From Vreelandella sedimenti (GTDB lineage: Bacteria; Pseudomonadota; Gammaproteobacteria; Pseudomonadales; Halomonadaceae): a DNA stretch of 64,000 bases. The stretch covers positions 173,453 through 237,452 of the forward strand of contig NZ_JACCGK010000008.1 of assembly GCF_013416325.1 (NCBI RefSeq). Direction: 5' to 3'. A program made the translations under genes and the position numbers. Shown here piece by piece: positions 1 to 10,487 of this stretch (within the stretch, counting starts at the first letter, position 1; the number at the start of each line of letters is the position of its first letter). A model generated the notes under the pieces. That model searched no databases, had not been told where the DNA came from, and saw nothing but the letters and a program-made list of their open reading frames with translations.

Positions 1-1152
1 ATAGTATTTAGCACCAAAACCAAGCGTAACCGAAGGAATGAAAAATGAAAAACCTGCTATATAGGAGACCCAAACCCTAGACTTAGGTATTTTCCTAAAA
101 GGCTTTTCAACCAGCCACGTCGTAATAATAGCAAGCAAAACACCTAGTACAACAATGGTCATACCTTTTACAATGCCTAAATTTGTTGTTTCATAATAGT
201 GCTGAAAAAAAACCAATATAGGCCAATGCCAAAGGTAAATAGTAAAAGACATGGCCCCCAACATGACAAGGTACCGATTTGTCAACAATCTATTCACCAA
301 TGTCCATTTTTCAGATTCGCTTCCTGAAACAATGATAAAAGCAGCTGAGAGAACAGGAAATAGTGCGACATAACCAGGAAAATCCCAGTCTCTAGGAAAT
401 GCTATACCAATACTCAAGAGAATAAAAATACCTAGAAAAGAGATGATTGAAGCTGTTTTTTTATTCAACTTAACATAAGGTATAAAAATAGCAATCAAGG
501 CACCTGCCAGAAACTCCCACACTCTTCCTAAGGGATTAAAATAAGCAGTTTCAGGATTAACATGTGTAGAGATCAATGAGTAAACAAAAGAAATAAAAAC
601 AACCGTAGAGACTCCCAACATCAAAGGCAGCAATGATTTCATCTTGTTTGAAATATACAAGAGTGGCCCAATTAACAAAGGGAGAAAGGCATAGAACTGC
701 ACTTGAATTGATAGTGCCCAATACTGTTGAAACGGGCTAGCTGGATCTCCAACTTGTAAGTAATCAACCTCTCTTCTTATTAGCAATAAGTTCTCTAAAT
801 GACCTGCACTAAAAATAAATTCATGTATTGTAGCCACCCAGTAAACAGGCGGTACGAAAAAATAACTGAGAATAAAAGTCGTTAATAGTACAACATACGC
901 GGCTGGAGCCACCCGTTTAATAATTCCTCCCCAAAAATGAAAAGGCTTTATATTACCTTCCTTTGCATACTGCCGAAGCAGCATGCCGGTCATTAAAAAA
1001 CCAGATACAACGAAAAATACATCGACACCTCCAGATACCTTCTGAAACCAGATATGGAAAACAAGTACCAGCATCGCGCCGATGGCACGAACTCCTTGAA
1101 TATCCTTACGATACTTGTTATGAAGAGTATAAACATCAAACGTTTTGTTCAC
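1..1152 (-). CDS. Acyltransferase family 3 membrane protein, cut by window start
   Basis: This is the last visible gene of the polysaccharide operon; its 3' end lies beyond base 1. I chose the GTG start at 1152 because AAGGAGG sits six bases upstream. The roughly 384 visible residues are strongly hydrophobic, with about ten membrane segments. The N-terminus carries the acyltransferase-3 signature: an Arg followed about ten residues later by the His of LVLVFHIW, then GGVDVFFVVSGFLMTG. Family members (OafA/YrhL type) sit in the inner membrane and O-acylate (usually O-acetylate) surface sugars. Its place at the end of an EPS operon suggests it decorates the polymer. Whether a C-terminal SGNH domain follows cannot be seen. 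The family call is secure; the substrate is unknown. Confidence 0.85.
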   Translation of the reverse strand, partial: MNKTFDVYTLHNKYRKDIQGVRAIGAMLVLVFHIWFQKVSGGVDVFFVVSGFLMTGMLLRQYAKEGNIKPFHFWGGIIKRVAPAAYVVLLTTFILSYFFVPPVYWVATIHEFIFSAGHLENLLLIRREVDYLQVGDPASPFQQYWALSIQVQFYAFLPLLIGPLLYISNKMKSLLPLMLGVSTVVFISFVYSLISTHVNPETAYFNPLGRVWEFLAGALIAIFIPYVKLNKKTASIISFLGIFILLSIGIAFPRDWDFPGYVALFPVLSAAFIIVSGSESEKWTLVNRLLTNRYLVMLGAMSFTIYLWHWPILVFFQHYYETTNLGIVKGMTIVVLGVLLAIITTWLVEKPFRKIPKSRVWVSYIAGFSFFIPSVTLGFGAKYY

Positions 1153-1322
1153 TTCTATCCTCCTTGATAAATAGCAAAAAACATACAACACATCTATCCA
1201 CAGATGCTTTGAAGGTCTCCAGAAGAGAATTCAAAGTCTGCATAAAGGAGTTTTCGGCTAAAAACCGGTAATGCTCTTACTTCATCAATGTATATTTTCT
1301 AGAAAACCAACCTCGTGTTAAA

Positions 1323-2103
1323 TCAATCAGTTGCTAAGTAATCATCCATTAGCATTTTTACAAAATCATCTATGCATTTCTTATTCGCTCGCTCACCGTC
1401 TTCGGCATTAACCGTTAACACTGGCACTCCTCTTTTTTTAAACTCCCCGATCACTTGCTTTCTTTTTTCTTGAGCTTTTCTACAGTATTCAGCAATTTCA
1501 CCTTCATGTTTATTTTTATAATATGGCAACAGATTACCAGTATCTCTATAGCGCTTAAGAATGCGCTCCGCTATAATTTCGGGCCGAGCGGTTATATGCA
1601 CAATAACTCTTTTTTCCATCAACTTACTAAATAAAGCATTATCCTTTTCCCAATTATCATTAATTTCATATTTGAAGTGATGAAAAAGACCTTCATCTAT
1701 TAGCAACACAGTGGGATTTTTTTTATTTTCTACATATTTATCCATTGCTCTTGGAGTAATGGCGTATCGGAAATATTTAAACCTGGATCTTTCATTATCC
1801 AAACTTATTAACTTGTAGTCTAGAATCCTTCTATAAGCACTGTCGATGCTCGTATTACATTGTAGTCTGGCAATCCACAATTTTGCACGAAACAAACCTT
1901 TAATTAATCTTTTTTCCTCCATATAATCTATCAGAGTACTCTTTCCCACCCCAGGGCACCCTACAACTTCTATGAAAAGTGATTTATTCGCGCTATCTAT
2001 CCGGTAATCAAAGACACCTTTAACAAAAAAATGTGTCCTATACTCAAAAGTGCGCAGTCGACCGAACCAGTTTTTTTGCAGTGAATGTTAATAATTGAGT
2101 CAT
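1323..2103 (-). CDS. P-loop kinase-like protein of the EPS operon, with apparent 1-nt frameshift
   Basis: The main frame encodes a small nucleotide-binding protein with a Walker A motif GCPGVGKST, a Walker-B-like VLLIDEG about 90 residues later, and a lid-like RYRDTGN segment, as in thymidylate/adenylate-kinase-like P-loop kinases. The Walker A lies upstream of the only in-frame GTG, so the usual start must be further upstream. That frame has no ATG, GTG or TTG before a stop. An ATG at 2103 with ribosome site TTAGGTGAG opens the neighbouring frame (MTQLLTFTAKK) and would join the kinase frame if one A were removed from the A7 tract near 2077. Either the gene is frameshifted, slippage occurs, or there is a sequencing error. 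The product could phosphorylate a sugar or nucleotide; no substrate can be named. Confidence 0.6.
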
Positions 2104-2301
2104 GGCTACTCACCTAATAAGGAAGATATTACATAGATTTATTATTATTCTTTAAAAAATGCTGGCGTCAGTCAGGGTAGTTAGTGATAGCGATCCATAA
2201 GTGCCCGCGAATCCTCTGAGAATTGCATCAATATTTAGATAATCTATTTCACTTTATCGTTTTAGTTTATAAAAGTCTCTAGAATAAAAGTAGATAGCTT
2301 T

Positions 2302-3228
2302 TTAACCACTTAGCACACGATCCCGTAATTTACAGTAATATGGCTGGGGTATTGTCAACGTCGCCAAGGTCATCCACTGACGGGGCCGAATACTAAATAA
2401 TATTAATGAGCATATATCTTTCTTAACCGACCTACCAACTATCTTTTTTTCGACTGCCCATGACAATATTTTACGATTAATGGAGGCGTTCAAATAATGT
2501 TTTTCAAGCCACGTTAAGCCTATTTCGCATTCACTCTTTAAATCCAAGCAAGGATGAATTTGAATCATATTATTTTTGTCGCTTACCACGCCACTATTAT
2601 GAAGCAACCACATACTCGTAACGGTAGGATCGTAGTGAAGCATTTTAAGGCTGCATATCACTTTTAACCAAAAATAAACATCCCCAGCACGTCGATAACG
2701 ACCAACAGGAAAACCACCAAGAGCCATGAATGTATTTCTATGTATGCAAGCGCCGTTCATGTGAATGAAATCAGAACGTGAGAACGCTGCTAAAGCTTCC
2801 TGTCGACTCATCACTCCATTTTTCAAAGGTTCACTTCTCGGAATAACGATATTCCCTTCCATCTTCCGAAAAGCATTTACAAAAAGATTAATAGATGGAT
2901 TTTCGGAAATAGCTTTAGCAAATCTTGAAAGATGGTCATACACAAGCAGGTCGTCTGCATCAAAAAAAACCAACCAATCAGATGTTGCCTGCTGTGCTCC
3001 ATAATTGCGCGCTGCGTAGCCACCTGGGCCAGGCTTATCTCGCTGGAATAGCCGCAGCTTACCCTTGCGTTCCTCTTGCAATAAAATCTGGAGAGAGCCA
3101 TCTGTTGAGGCATCATCAACGACAATGATTTCAAAATTCTTAAAGGTCTGATTATAAAGACACGAGAGGGAGTCCAACAAAGTTGAAGCCTTGTTATGAA
3201 CAGGTACTATAACAGAAAACTTATACAT
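2302..3228 (-). CDS. Glycosyltransferase family 2
   Basis: A 308-residue GT-A fold enzyme without a signal peptide. The N-terminus is the classic GT2 nucleotide-sugar site: FSVIVPVHNKASTL, then VVDDASTDGS around residue 40, and the metal-binding FDADD near residue 90. A downstream GxFxxxR-like stretch (GGFPVGRYRRAGDVYFW) supplies the acceptor/catalytic region. The start at 3228 has AGGTGAG just upstream. It should transfer one sugar from an NDP donor to the growing lipid-linked repeat unit at the cytoplasmic face. It is one of three GT2 genes in a row, so the repeat unit is probably at least a tetrasaccharide once the GT4 enzyme is counted. Donor and linkage cannot be read from sequence. Confidence 0.85.
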   Translation of the reverse strand: MYKFSVIVPVHNKASTLLDSLSCLYNQTFKNFEIIVVDDASTDGSLQILLQEERKGKLRLFQRDKPGPGGYAARNYGAQQATSDWLVFFDADDLLVYDHLSRFAKAISENPSINLFVNAFRKMEGNIVIPRSEPLKNGVMSRQEALAAFSRSDFIHMNGACIHRNTFMALGGFPVGRYRRAGDVYFWLKVICSLKMLHYDPTVTSMWLLHNSGVVSDKNNMIQIHPCLDLKSECEIGLTWLEKHYLNASINRKILSWAVEKKIVGRSVKKDICSLILFSIRPRQWMTLATLTIPQPYYCKLRDRVLSG

Positions 3229-3269
3229 AAACTCACCTCGATTTAAGCTATTAGCATACTTTAGACAAA

Positions 3270-4229
3270 CTATAAACTTTCACATTTATAAATTCTCAAT
3301 GGAAGACATTGACTTTTAACCGGTGAATCAATGTATTCAATTTCAGGTGAAAACAAAAATCCCTCAACCAAACCAGTTGTTACAATACAAGCTTTTTTTA
3401 ACTGCCTTCTTCGCAATAATTTTAATATCATATATAAATCTAAACACATAATTTTTACCACAACACGAGCTGGACGATATTTTTTTGTGACAAATATTCT
3501 ATTTCTTATTAAATATTTGTAATACTTAAGACGCACCTCACTATGTTCAGAAATAATATTTAGCACCCCTTTCTCCTGCCGTAAATGCATTACTTTGCTG
3601 GCACCCACAACAAATCCGGGAACATCTTCCGTTATCCTTAATGTATATTCAGTATCTTCGCCCCATATAAACATATCGGAAATAGGCAAACCATATCTGT
3701 CAATGGTACCGCGAGGAACAAGAATAGATACAAAAGTTGCTCGGTCAACGGAGACAACACCATATTGAGCAAATTTTGGCCAATCTTTATATCCAATATG
3801 ATTCATTTTTTTGTTGATAGAAGGTGAATTAGTTACGTAACCGTTTTCTGTAAAAGCAGTAGAGATCAGGTAGGCTCTGTCAATACCATTTTCATCCAGG
3901 GTACTATCTGCTTCAATCAATCTTTGCAAGGCATACGGTTCCGGAATGACATCATCGTCCATCATCCAGATATAATCAGCTCCTTCCTGATATGCGAGGC
4001 GAAACCCAGCATTGAACCCACCTGCAGCACCTACATTCTTCGACAGCAAATACACTTTTAGATTCGGATAGTCCATTTCACTTAGCATTTTTTGTGTATT
4101 ATCATTGCTAGCATTATCGACCACAATCACCTGGTCACAAATGCATGTTTGTGAATAAATCGAAGCTAAACATAGCTGCAGCAAATCCTGCCGATTGTAG
4201 GTGAGTATCACCGCGATCACCTTGCTCAT
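3270..4229 (-). CDS. Glycosyltransferase family 2 (rhamnosyl/galactofuranosyl-transferase-like)
   Basis: About 319 residues. I placed the start at the ATG of MSKVIAVILTYNRQ because AGGGGA precedes it; an ATG 36 bases upstream has no such site. GT2 motifs are clear: ILTYNRQDLLQLCL, VVDNASNDNTQ, and MMDDDVIP as the metal-binding DxD region, followed by WGEDTEYTLR. The TYNR...MMDDDV...WGED pattern is typical of the rhamnosyltransferase/GlfT2-like branch of GT2. It should act in the cytoplasm on the undecaprenyl-linked oligosaccharide. Part of the EPS operon; about 260 bases of non-coding sequence separate it from the next upstream glycosyltransferase gene. Confidence 0.84.
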   Translation of the reverse strand: MSKVIAVILTYNRQDLLQLCLASIYSQTCICDQVIVVDNASNDNTQKMLSEMDYPNLKVYLLSKNVGAAGGFNAGFRLAYQEGADYIWMMDDDVIPEPYALQRLIEADSTLDENGIDRAYLISTAFTENGYVTNSPSINKKMNHIGYKDWPKFAQYGVVSVDRATFVSILVPRGTIDRYGLPISDMFIWGEDTEYTLRITEDVPGFVVGASKVMHLRQEKGVLNIISEHSEVRLKYYKYLIRNRIFVTKKYRPARVVVKIMCLDLYMILKLLRRRQLKKACIVTTGLVEGFLFSPEIEYIDSPVKSQCLPLRIYKCESL

Positions 4230-4491
4230 AGTGTCCCCTGCAAAATCATGCCCTTGAAAACTCAATGTGGCGTTTAATTATTAGCTAACATATTCATGCG
4301 CTTAATATGGCAGCACCTGACCTTAGTTGACACTTTAATATCATTAGCGTTGTTGCTTACAATAACGAGAAAGCCGGCAATTCCGTGCATTCGCAAAAGA
4401 AAAAGAATAATATACATATTCTCTATCACTGCGTTACGCCATTCCAGGGGCACACCCTAAAGCATATCAAAGATATAAAGCATTATAATAT

Positions 4492-5301
4492 TTAAAGACC
4501 CACTCTTTTCAAGCGGCGCCGGATGCTTCTTGGAATGTTATTATAAAAAAACTTAACAAAAGCAATTGGAAAATAGTAAAAAGGGGCTTTAAGCTGCTGT
4601 AATTTTTTTAGACTAATTTTCAATGAGTTCAATGTATAACCTAATCGATTCCCGACTTCAAAACTCTGTCCTTCATGAAGTCGTTTAATTGTTAGCGGTA
4701 AATCCACTTGGTAAAATATATAACCTTTTCTCAATGCGCGTACCCACAGGTCAATATCAACTTGTCTAAATAATGTTTCATCGTATCCTCCAACCTCTTC
4801 AAAAAATCGTCGAGAGAACAATATAGAGCTATGATTAATTGGATTGTTAATATAAAAACTGTCGCACCCCATTGGTGTGACTGAGAATCCTCTACTGACA
4901 ACCGACTGCCCCTCCCCTTCTCCATAAACGATCTGGCTAGCTGTTACGACAAGTTCCACCTCTGGAAAAAGATTTAGAGTAGCGACCTGTTGCGCCAGTT
5001 TCTCAGGTAGCCATTGGTCATCTGCATCGATATTGGCCAGCCATGGATAACGAGTATGGTTAACAGCAAGGTTAAGCGCTCGCGAACGCCCAACACCTTG
5101 CGTATCCACTAACTGAACCTGAATGGGTGCCGTGTGACGCAACCTCTTGAGCACTTCCCAGGTATCATCGTCTGACCCGTCGTTGACCACAACAACTTCT
5201 TTAGGCAGATAGGTCTGAGAAAAAACGGAAGAAAGACTCGATTCCAGGTATTTGGATCCATTTTTCACAGTCATAATGACAGAGATATCAATCTGATTCA
5301 T
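4492..5301 (-). CDS. Glycosyltransferase family 2
   Basis: A 269-residue GT2 enzyme. It begins IDISVIMTVKNGSKYL, with the nucleotide-binding VVVNDGSDDDT near residue 40, and the metal-binding site NIDADDQW near residue 93. A conserved RQVDIDLWVRALRKG stretch in the second half is typical of GT2 proteins in capsule loci. The C-terminus is basic (RRRLKRVGL), compatible with peripheral membrane attachment. The start has a good site, GGAGGTGG. It should add one sugar to the lipid-linked EPS repeat unit. The specific donor is not identifiable. Confidence 0.85.
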   Translation of the reverse strand: MNQIDISVIMTVKNGSKYLESSLSSVFSQTYLPKEVVVVNDGSDDDTWEVLKRLRHTAPIQVQLVDTQGVGRSRALNLAVNHTRYPWLANIDADDQWLPEKLAQQVATLNLFPEVELVVTASQIVYGEGEGQSVVSRGFSVTPMGCDSFYINNPINHSSILFSRRFFEEVGGYDETLFRQVDIDLWVRALRKGYIFYQVDLPLTIKRLHEGQSFEVGNRLGYTLNSLKISLKKLQQLKAPFYYFPIAFVKFFYNNIPRSIRRRLKRVGL

Positions 5302-5452
5302 TAGGCCACCTCCATGGCATCAGACAAGCTGACGATGAGAACCTGTTTACTATCAGTAAAATTAGCATCCACAGACAATGCAAAATCAATCGCATATTGG
5401 TGGCTGCAGGCCTAGCAACTTATTTAGCAAGAAAGTAATCTATATCTATTCT

Positions 5453-6358
5453 CTACCAGCGTAATTTCATATTGGCTACTTTCCATATCAATAATTTTAT
5501 TTTATTCTTGGCAAAACGAGCCCCAAGTTGATCTTCAGGATTATATATGCAGCTATCACTAAAACAGAAAACAGGCTTTCCAGCTTCTCGACAAATTATT
5601 TTTGCTTGATCAGAATTAAACTCGACAAACAACTCTGCCGTTGACGCAACATAAGTCTCAGTCTTGAATTTAACCAGTGAATCCATAGTCATAACATTAT
5701 TATTTTTTTTATCCATAATAAGATTGTGATACGAAACCCCGTTAGCCATCAGTAAGGCTTCTACCTCATGTCGGCTTGACTCATTCTGAGACGTGACGAT
5801 CGTATCAATATCTCTTGAAGGGAGGTAACGAAAACGTGTAGTACTTGTATCATCACCAAATTCTTTTTCTGACATCATCATCCCCTCAAGACAAATACAA
5901 GACCTACTCATTATATTATGATGGAATATGTTCCATTCGAAAGCTCTTGGATGAGGAAGAAACTCAAGAATAATATCTATATCACTTCTGATTGGTTTTC
6001 CTGAGTAAATAGCCAGTGTCGATGCACGTGCTGCTAGCCAATCAGGGAGTGCGTCAATTTCGTTTCTTATTGAATCTCCGGTCATTATACTGTCGTCTAC
6101 AATAAGAACTTTTTGTGCTTCCCAGGGAGAGCTCAAATCTTTTCTTACGCATCGCGTAAGTCCTTTTCTCAATGGATAATTGTTAACCCAGGATGAGATA
6201 TCCGTACAATTGATATTGAGTGCCAGTGCAATCATATAGGCGGGTACCATACCACTCCTTGGTACCCCGACGACTAAGTCCCAGTCACCAGAAAATTTTT
6301 CGAAATTCTTTGTAATATCCCTGCCGAGATCACCATATGACTTGAACTGAATCTGCAT
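5453..6358 (-). CDS. Phosphoribosyltransferase-HAD-like fusion, HAD site degenerate
   Basis: A 301-residue protein. The first about 140 residues form a type I phosphoribosyltransferase: VVGVPRSGMVPA (a pyrophosphate-loop-like stretch) and the PRPP-binding motif VLIVDDSIMTGDSI. The second half aligns with the HAD-like half of the paralogue at 20960-21952. There the first HAD motif reads VDIDGVLC; here the same place reads CLEGMMM, without the nucleophilic aspartates, while the later TIVTSQNES segment is retained. This copy therefore looks phosphatase-dead but may keep its PRTase site. The start has AGGAG upstream. It lies inside the EPS operon between glycosyltransferases. A role in making or recycling a nucleotide(-sugar) component is possible but unproven. 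Confidence 0.72.
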   Translation of the reverse strand: MQIQFKSYGDLGRDITKNFEKFSGDWDLVVGVPRSGMVPAYMIALALNINCTDISSWVNNYPLRKGLTRCVRKDLSSPWEAQKVLIVDDSIMTGDSIRNEIDALPDWLAARASTLAIYSGKPIRSDIDIILEFLPHPRAFEWNIFHHNIMSRSCICLEGMMMSEKEFGDDTSTTRFRYLPSRDIDTIVTSQNESSRHEVEALLMANGVSYHNLIMDKKNNNVMTMDSLVKFKTETYVASTAELFVEFNSDQAKIICREAGKPVFCFSDSCIYNPEDQLGARFAKNKIKLLIWKVANMKLRW

Positions 6359-6573
6359 TAAGTTTTCTCCTATAACTCGCTCAATATTTTCAGCAACAGC
6401 TATCTACCACCCATTTAGCTGATACAGATAGATACATGGTGACCACCAATCGTAATACCTATTACATCAGAGGACAGCAGCGCTTAAATTAGACAAAATC
6501 AGGCAATTAGCATTGAGACTGTTAATGATTTTGAGGATATAATGCAAATAATAAGTAGCATCACGCTACAATT

Positions 6574-7782
6574 TTATTTAGCAGTAATAGTATCAAATGG
6601 CTTTTGCATCCGATTACGAAGCTCTGGTTTTCCTATACCCATTGCTTCAAGCATAACGGCATTCACTTTATGCACATCGTATTTATCTTTAGCAATCTCT
6701 TGGGAGCGCTGCCCCATGGTTTGAACTAAAGCTGGTCGGTCAATAAAGTTCTGCATGGCTTTTACAAGCGCATCGACATTTTTTACAGGTATCAAGTAGC
6801 CGTTATCACCATTAGTGACGGTTTCTCGACAACCAGGCGCATCGGTGGTTATGACCGCTCGCCCCATAGACATAGCTTCCAAAATTGAGCGCGGTGTGCC
6901 TTCTCGGTAATAACTAGGCAGTACAAAAACGCTACTCTCGGCAAGTGCCGGGCGCACATCATTCAGCCAACCCAAGTGTTCAAGTAATCCCTCTACCACC
7001 CAAGTATCCAGCTCTTGTTGCGAAATCGTATCGGGGTTACTGTCAATATCACCAGCCAATTGAAATACTACCTCAGGGTGCTGCTGCTTGATTTGCCTAG
7101 CTGCCTCAGCGTACTGGCGGATACCTTTGTCAGCCAACAAGCGAGCAACCAATAAAAAACGTGGCGGCCCAACAGGTAAAGGGGCTGCAGCAAAATGCGC
7201 CATATCGACGCCTGACCCATTGAGTACTTGGGAAGGTACGCGATCGCGTAGTATTCCCAATTGACGAAATAAGGTTTCATCATCTGGGTTCTGGAAAAAA
7301 ACCTTATCCACCTTATTTAAAGCTGCCGAATAAAGTCTACGCACCAGTTGGAAAACCAGAGCACGCTTTCCGCGTGCCTCTCCAGCAAAGGCATATCCCA
7401 ACCCAGTGATCAATGCATAACGTTGAGGAACCTTCGCCAGCCAAGCCGCCAGCATCCCATACACCACTGGCTTAATGGTGTACCCCATAACAACATCGGG
7501 ACGAATATTACGCATCAACAGATATAGTGATTTTAGCGTCAGAAAATCATGCCATGGATTAAGGCCGGTTCTCTGCATGGGGATATCGTGAACAAATACC
7601 CCCCAAGCCTCTAACTGACGGCATGTCCTTGGATCATCATGTAGCCCTGGTGATGCCACATGTACTTCCAATCCTGCGCTAATCAGGCTTTGTACGAGCG
7701 GCCCTCTAAAATTGACTAAGGAGTAGCTTGAGCCCGATACCAACAAAAAGCGGCTTTTTTGTTTATTAAACTTAGAATTCAT
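6574..7782 (-). CDS. Glycosyltransferase family 4 (PglA/CapM-like)
   Basis: A 402-residue GT-B enzyme. The N-terminal acceptor domain begins LLVSGSSYSLVNFRGPLV; the donor-binding domain contains FLLVARLLADKGI near residue 225 and the diagnostic EX7E element in PSYYREGTPRSILEAMSMG, followed by VITTDAPGCRETV. This layout is typical of retaining GT4 enzymes that add the second sugar (often GalNAc) onto the undecaprenyl-diphospho sugar made by a PglC-type initiating enzyme. Such an initiator is encoded at 25213-25788. Strong ribosome site GAGGAGG. It belongs to the EPS operon just downstream of ugd. Confidence 0.86.
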   Translation of the reverse strand: MNSKFNKQKSRFLLVSGSSYSLVNFRGPLVQSLISAGLEVHVASPGLHDDPRTCRQLEAWGVFVHDIPMQRTGLNPWHDFLTLKSLYLLMRNIRPDVVMGYTIKPVVYGMLAAWLAKVPQRYALITGLGYAFAGEARGKRALVFQLVRRLYSAALNKVDKVFFQNPDDETLFRQLGILRDRVPSQVLNGSGVDMAHFAAAPLPVGPPRFLLVARLLADKGIRQYAEAARQIKQQHPEVVFQLAGDIDSNPDTISQQELDTWVVEGLLEHLGWLNDVRPALAESSVFVLPSYYREGTPRSILEAMSMGRAVITTDAPGCRETVTNGDNGYLIPVKNVDALVKAMQNFIDRPALVQTMGQRSQEIAKDKYDVHKVNAVMLEAMGIGKPELRNRMQKPFDTITAK

Positions 7783-7946
7783 GATGCCTCCTCAACTAAT
7801 ATCAGATATTAAAAGCAGGTACTACCGAAAACATATACAGAAAAGGTATAATTGCCCATATTTAATGGGAACATAAATAATCTTAGCGTTTTCAATATAA
7901 ATTAAAATACTCATTAAAAAAAACAATCACCTTACCTATAAAAAAT

Positions 7947-9305
7947 TCAACAAATAGATAAGAAAGAGGAGTCCATTGGGCTAGGCCTACCTACTGAATA
8001 ATAAGTAAATCCTTTCGTTTTCATTCGACTCGGCTCATAAATATTACGCCCATCAAAGATAGTGGGTTCAGTTAATTGTGCTTTAATAAGGTTAAAATCA
8101 GGTGCACGAAAGTTCTGCCACTCCGTAACGACAATCAAGGCGTCGGCATTCTTTAAAGCTGCTTCTTTGGTCCCACAAAGGATTAAGTCATCATGACTTC
8201 CATAAAGACGTTGAGCTTCTTCCATAGCTTCCGGATCATAAGCCTGTACCTTGGCACCCGCTGCCCAAAGCGCTTCCATTAGAACCTTGCTGGGTGCATC
8301 ACGCATGTCATCAGTATTGGGCTTGAATGAAAGCCCCCATATAGCGAAGATCTTTCCCTTTAAATCGGCATTGAAGTGCTGACTTATCTTATTGAATAGT
8401 GTTGTTTTTTGCTCTTTATTACGTGATTCTACTGCCTTGAGTAATTTGGCATCAAAATCAATGCTATTCGAGACATGAATAAGAGCCTGCAGGTCTTTGG
8501 GAAAGCACGAGCCCCCATAGCCCACACCAGGATAAATGAAGTCGTAACCAATGCGTGGGTCTGAGCCTATGCCTTTACGTACTGCTTCAATATCGGCACC
8601 AAGGCGCTCAGCAAGGTTTGCCATCTCGTTCATAAAACTAATTTTGGTAGCTAACATGCAGTTAGCTGCATACTTGGTCAGTTCGGCACTTTTAACATCC
8701 ATCACGATGATCTTGTCGTGATTGCGATTGAAGGGGGCGTATAACTCTCGCATGACTTCGATTGTAGCATCGCACTCTGTGCCGATAATAATACGATCAG
8801 GTTTTTGACAGTCTGCGACCGCACTACCCTCTTTTAAAAACTCAGGGTTAGACACCACGTCAAACGCGATATCAAGGCGACCGCGCCTTTCCAGCACTTT
8901 TTCCACCTCGTCTCGCACTTTGTCAGCACTACCTACAGGCACGGTGGATTTGTTGATGATAATTTGGTTCTGCTCCATATGTTCAGCAATGGTGGCAGCC
9001 ACAGTGAGAACGTACTTGAGATCAGCACTACCGTCTTCGTCCGGCGGAGTTCCCACAGCAATAAACTGCACTTGTCCATGTTGGACGCCCGCTGCCGCAT
9101 CGGTTGAAAACTCAAGTCGCCCAGCGGCGTAGTTCTCTTTTACTAAAGATTCTAGACCAGGTTCATAAATAGGGATGTTACCCTGCCGAAGTTGTTCGAC
9201 CTTATGATCATCTAGATCGATGCAAACAACATGATGGCCAACTTCAGCCAGAATTGTGCCTTGAACCAGGCCTACGTAACCCGTTCCGAAAACTGTAACG
9301 TTCAT
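7947..9305 (-). CDS. ugd: UDP-glucose 6-dehydrogenase
   Basis: A 452-residue enzyme of normal length. It oxidises UDP-glucose twice with NAD to UDP-glucuronate in the cytoplasm. The N-terminal Rossmann motif is [10 protein letters not shown]; the catalytic cysteine lies in [14 protein letters not shown], and the UDP-binding domain includes [17 protein letters not shown]. The start has AGGAAA upstream. Immediately upstream in the operon is the UDP-glucuronate 4-epimerase gene, so the two genes make UDP-GlcA and UDP-GalA, predicting an acidic EPS containing uronic acids. The last residues (about 12 after YSVGRP) are unusual compared with typical family ends but do not affect the call. Confidence 0.95.
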   Translation of the reverse strand: MNVTVFGTGYVGLVQGTILAEVGHHVVCIDLDDHKVEQLRQGNIPIYEPGLESLVKENYAAGRLEFSTDAAAGVQHGQVQFIAVGTPPDEDGSADLKYVLTVAATIAEHMEQNQIIINKSTVPVGSADKVRDEVEKVLERRGRLDIAFDVVSNPEFLKEGSAVADCQKPDRIIIGTECDATIEVMRELYAPFNRNHDKIIVMDVKSAELTKYAANCMLATKISFMNEMANLAERLGADIEAVRKGIGSDPRIGYDFIYPGVGYGGSCFPKDLQALIHVSNSIDFDAKLLKAVESRNKEQKTTLFNKISQHFNADLKGKIFAIWGLSFKPNTDDMRDAPSKVLMEALWAAGAKVQAYDPEAMEEAQRLYGSHDDLILCGTKEAALKNADALIVVTEWQNFRAPDFNLIKAQLTEPTIFDGRNIYEPSRMKTKGFTYYSVGRPSPMDSSFLSIC

Positions 9306-9355
9306 TGGATTTCCTAACTGGAGAGTAGAGTGGTGAGAAATATTAGAAATAATTT

Positions 9356-10423
9356 TTATTTAGGTGAGCTATGCACTTCACTTAAGGTGCTACTCGCCTT
9401 ATTTGATGAATAGTAATTTCTATACCATTCAACAAACTTGCCAACGCCATGAAAAACTGATGTGGTGGGCCTATAACCGACCTTTTTTTCTAATTCATAT
9501 GAATCCGCATAAGTGTCTGGAACATCGCCAGGCTGCAATGGCAGTAGATCCTTGATGGCCTTTCTACCTAATGCTTTTTCAATGGCTTCGATATAGACAT
9601 TGACCGTCACAGGATCATTATTGCCAATGTTAAAGATACGAAATGGCGCATTGCTGGTAGCAGGGTCAGGGTTATCGCTATTCCACTCAAAAGCAGGAGT
9701 GGCTATATCATCACTGGCTCGAATAATACCCTCAACAATATCATCCACATAGGTGAAGTCGCGGGTATGGCAGCCATAATTGAAAACCTGAATGGGCTCA
9801 TTAGCCAATATATTTTTGGTGAATTTAAAAAGTGCCATGTCTGGACGCCCCCAGGGACCATAGACTGTGAAAAACCTTAGCCCGGTGGTCGGCAATCCAA
9901 ACAAATGACTATAACTGTGGGCCATCATTTCATTGGCTTTTTTGGTGGCTGCATAAAATTGCAGCGGGTGGTTGGCTCCCTCATGCTCGGAAAATGGCAT
10001 TAAAGTATTAGCTCCATAAACACTACTGGTACTGGCGTACGTCAGGTGCGCAATGCTGGAGTAACGACACGCCTCCAAAACATTAGTAAACCCAATCAAG
10101 TTACTTTCCACATAACTGAGTGGGTTTTCCAGCGAATAACGAACTCCCGCTTGGGCAGCGAGATGAATAACTCGGTCAAAGTGGTGTTCATTAAAACACT
10201 CTACCACCGCCTTTTGATCAGCTAGATTAGCGCGAATAGAGATATAGTCGCTTCTTGTTTCTTTCGCCGTCTGCTCAAGAATTTTCAGGCGCGCCTCCTT
10301 AATGGCAGGGTCATAATAGTCATTGACGCTATCAAAACCGACGACACTATCGCCGCGTTCCAGCAGCCGCTTGGCAGTATGAAAGCCGATAAATCCGGCA
10401 TGGCCGGTAACAAGAATCTTCAT
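9356..10423 (-). CDS. UDP-glucuronate 4-epimerase
   Basis: A 355-residue extended short-chain dehydrogenase. It has the Rossmann motif TGHAGFIG, the Ser/Tyr/Lys triad (STSSVYG, then YAATKKANE) and the family signature [20 protein letters not shown], which separates UDP-GlcA 4-epimerases from general GalE. It interconverts UDP-glucuronate and UDP-galacturonate. The start has GGAG seven bases upstream. It sits directly upstream of ugd in the operon, which supplies its substrate. A short Ser-rich C-terminal extension is present. A closely related NAD-dependent 4-epimerase specificity cannot be fully excluded, but the ugd pairing supports this assignment. Confidence 0.9.
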   Translation of the reverse strand: MKILVTGHAGFIGFHTAKRLLERGDSVVGFDSVNDYYDPAIKEARLKILEQTAKETRSDYISIRANLADQKAVVECFNEHHFDRVIHLAAQAGVRYSLENPLSYVESNLIGFTNVLEACRYSSIAHLTYASTSSVYGANTLMPFSEHEGANHPLQFYAATKKANEMMAHSYSHLFGLPTTGLRFFTVYGPWGRPDMALFKFTKNILANEPIQVFNYGCHTRDFTYVDDIVEGIIRASDDIATPAFEWNSDNPDPATSNAPFRIFNIGNNDPVTVNVYIEAIEKALGRKAIKDLLPLQPGDVPDTYADSYELEKKVGYRPTTSVFHGVGKFVEWYRNYYSSNKASSTLSEVHSSPK

Positions 10424-10487
10424 TTAATAACTCCAAGACGTGGAATAGAGGGCATTGGCGGGAGTGGAGCAAATAACAGCGCGAATC

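Noticed and set aside
8920..9132. Plus-strand open frames inside ugd, paoC, eno and other genes
   Set aside because: All lie opposite or out of frame with strongly conserved enzymes and lack start signals.
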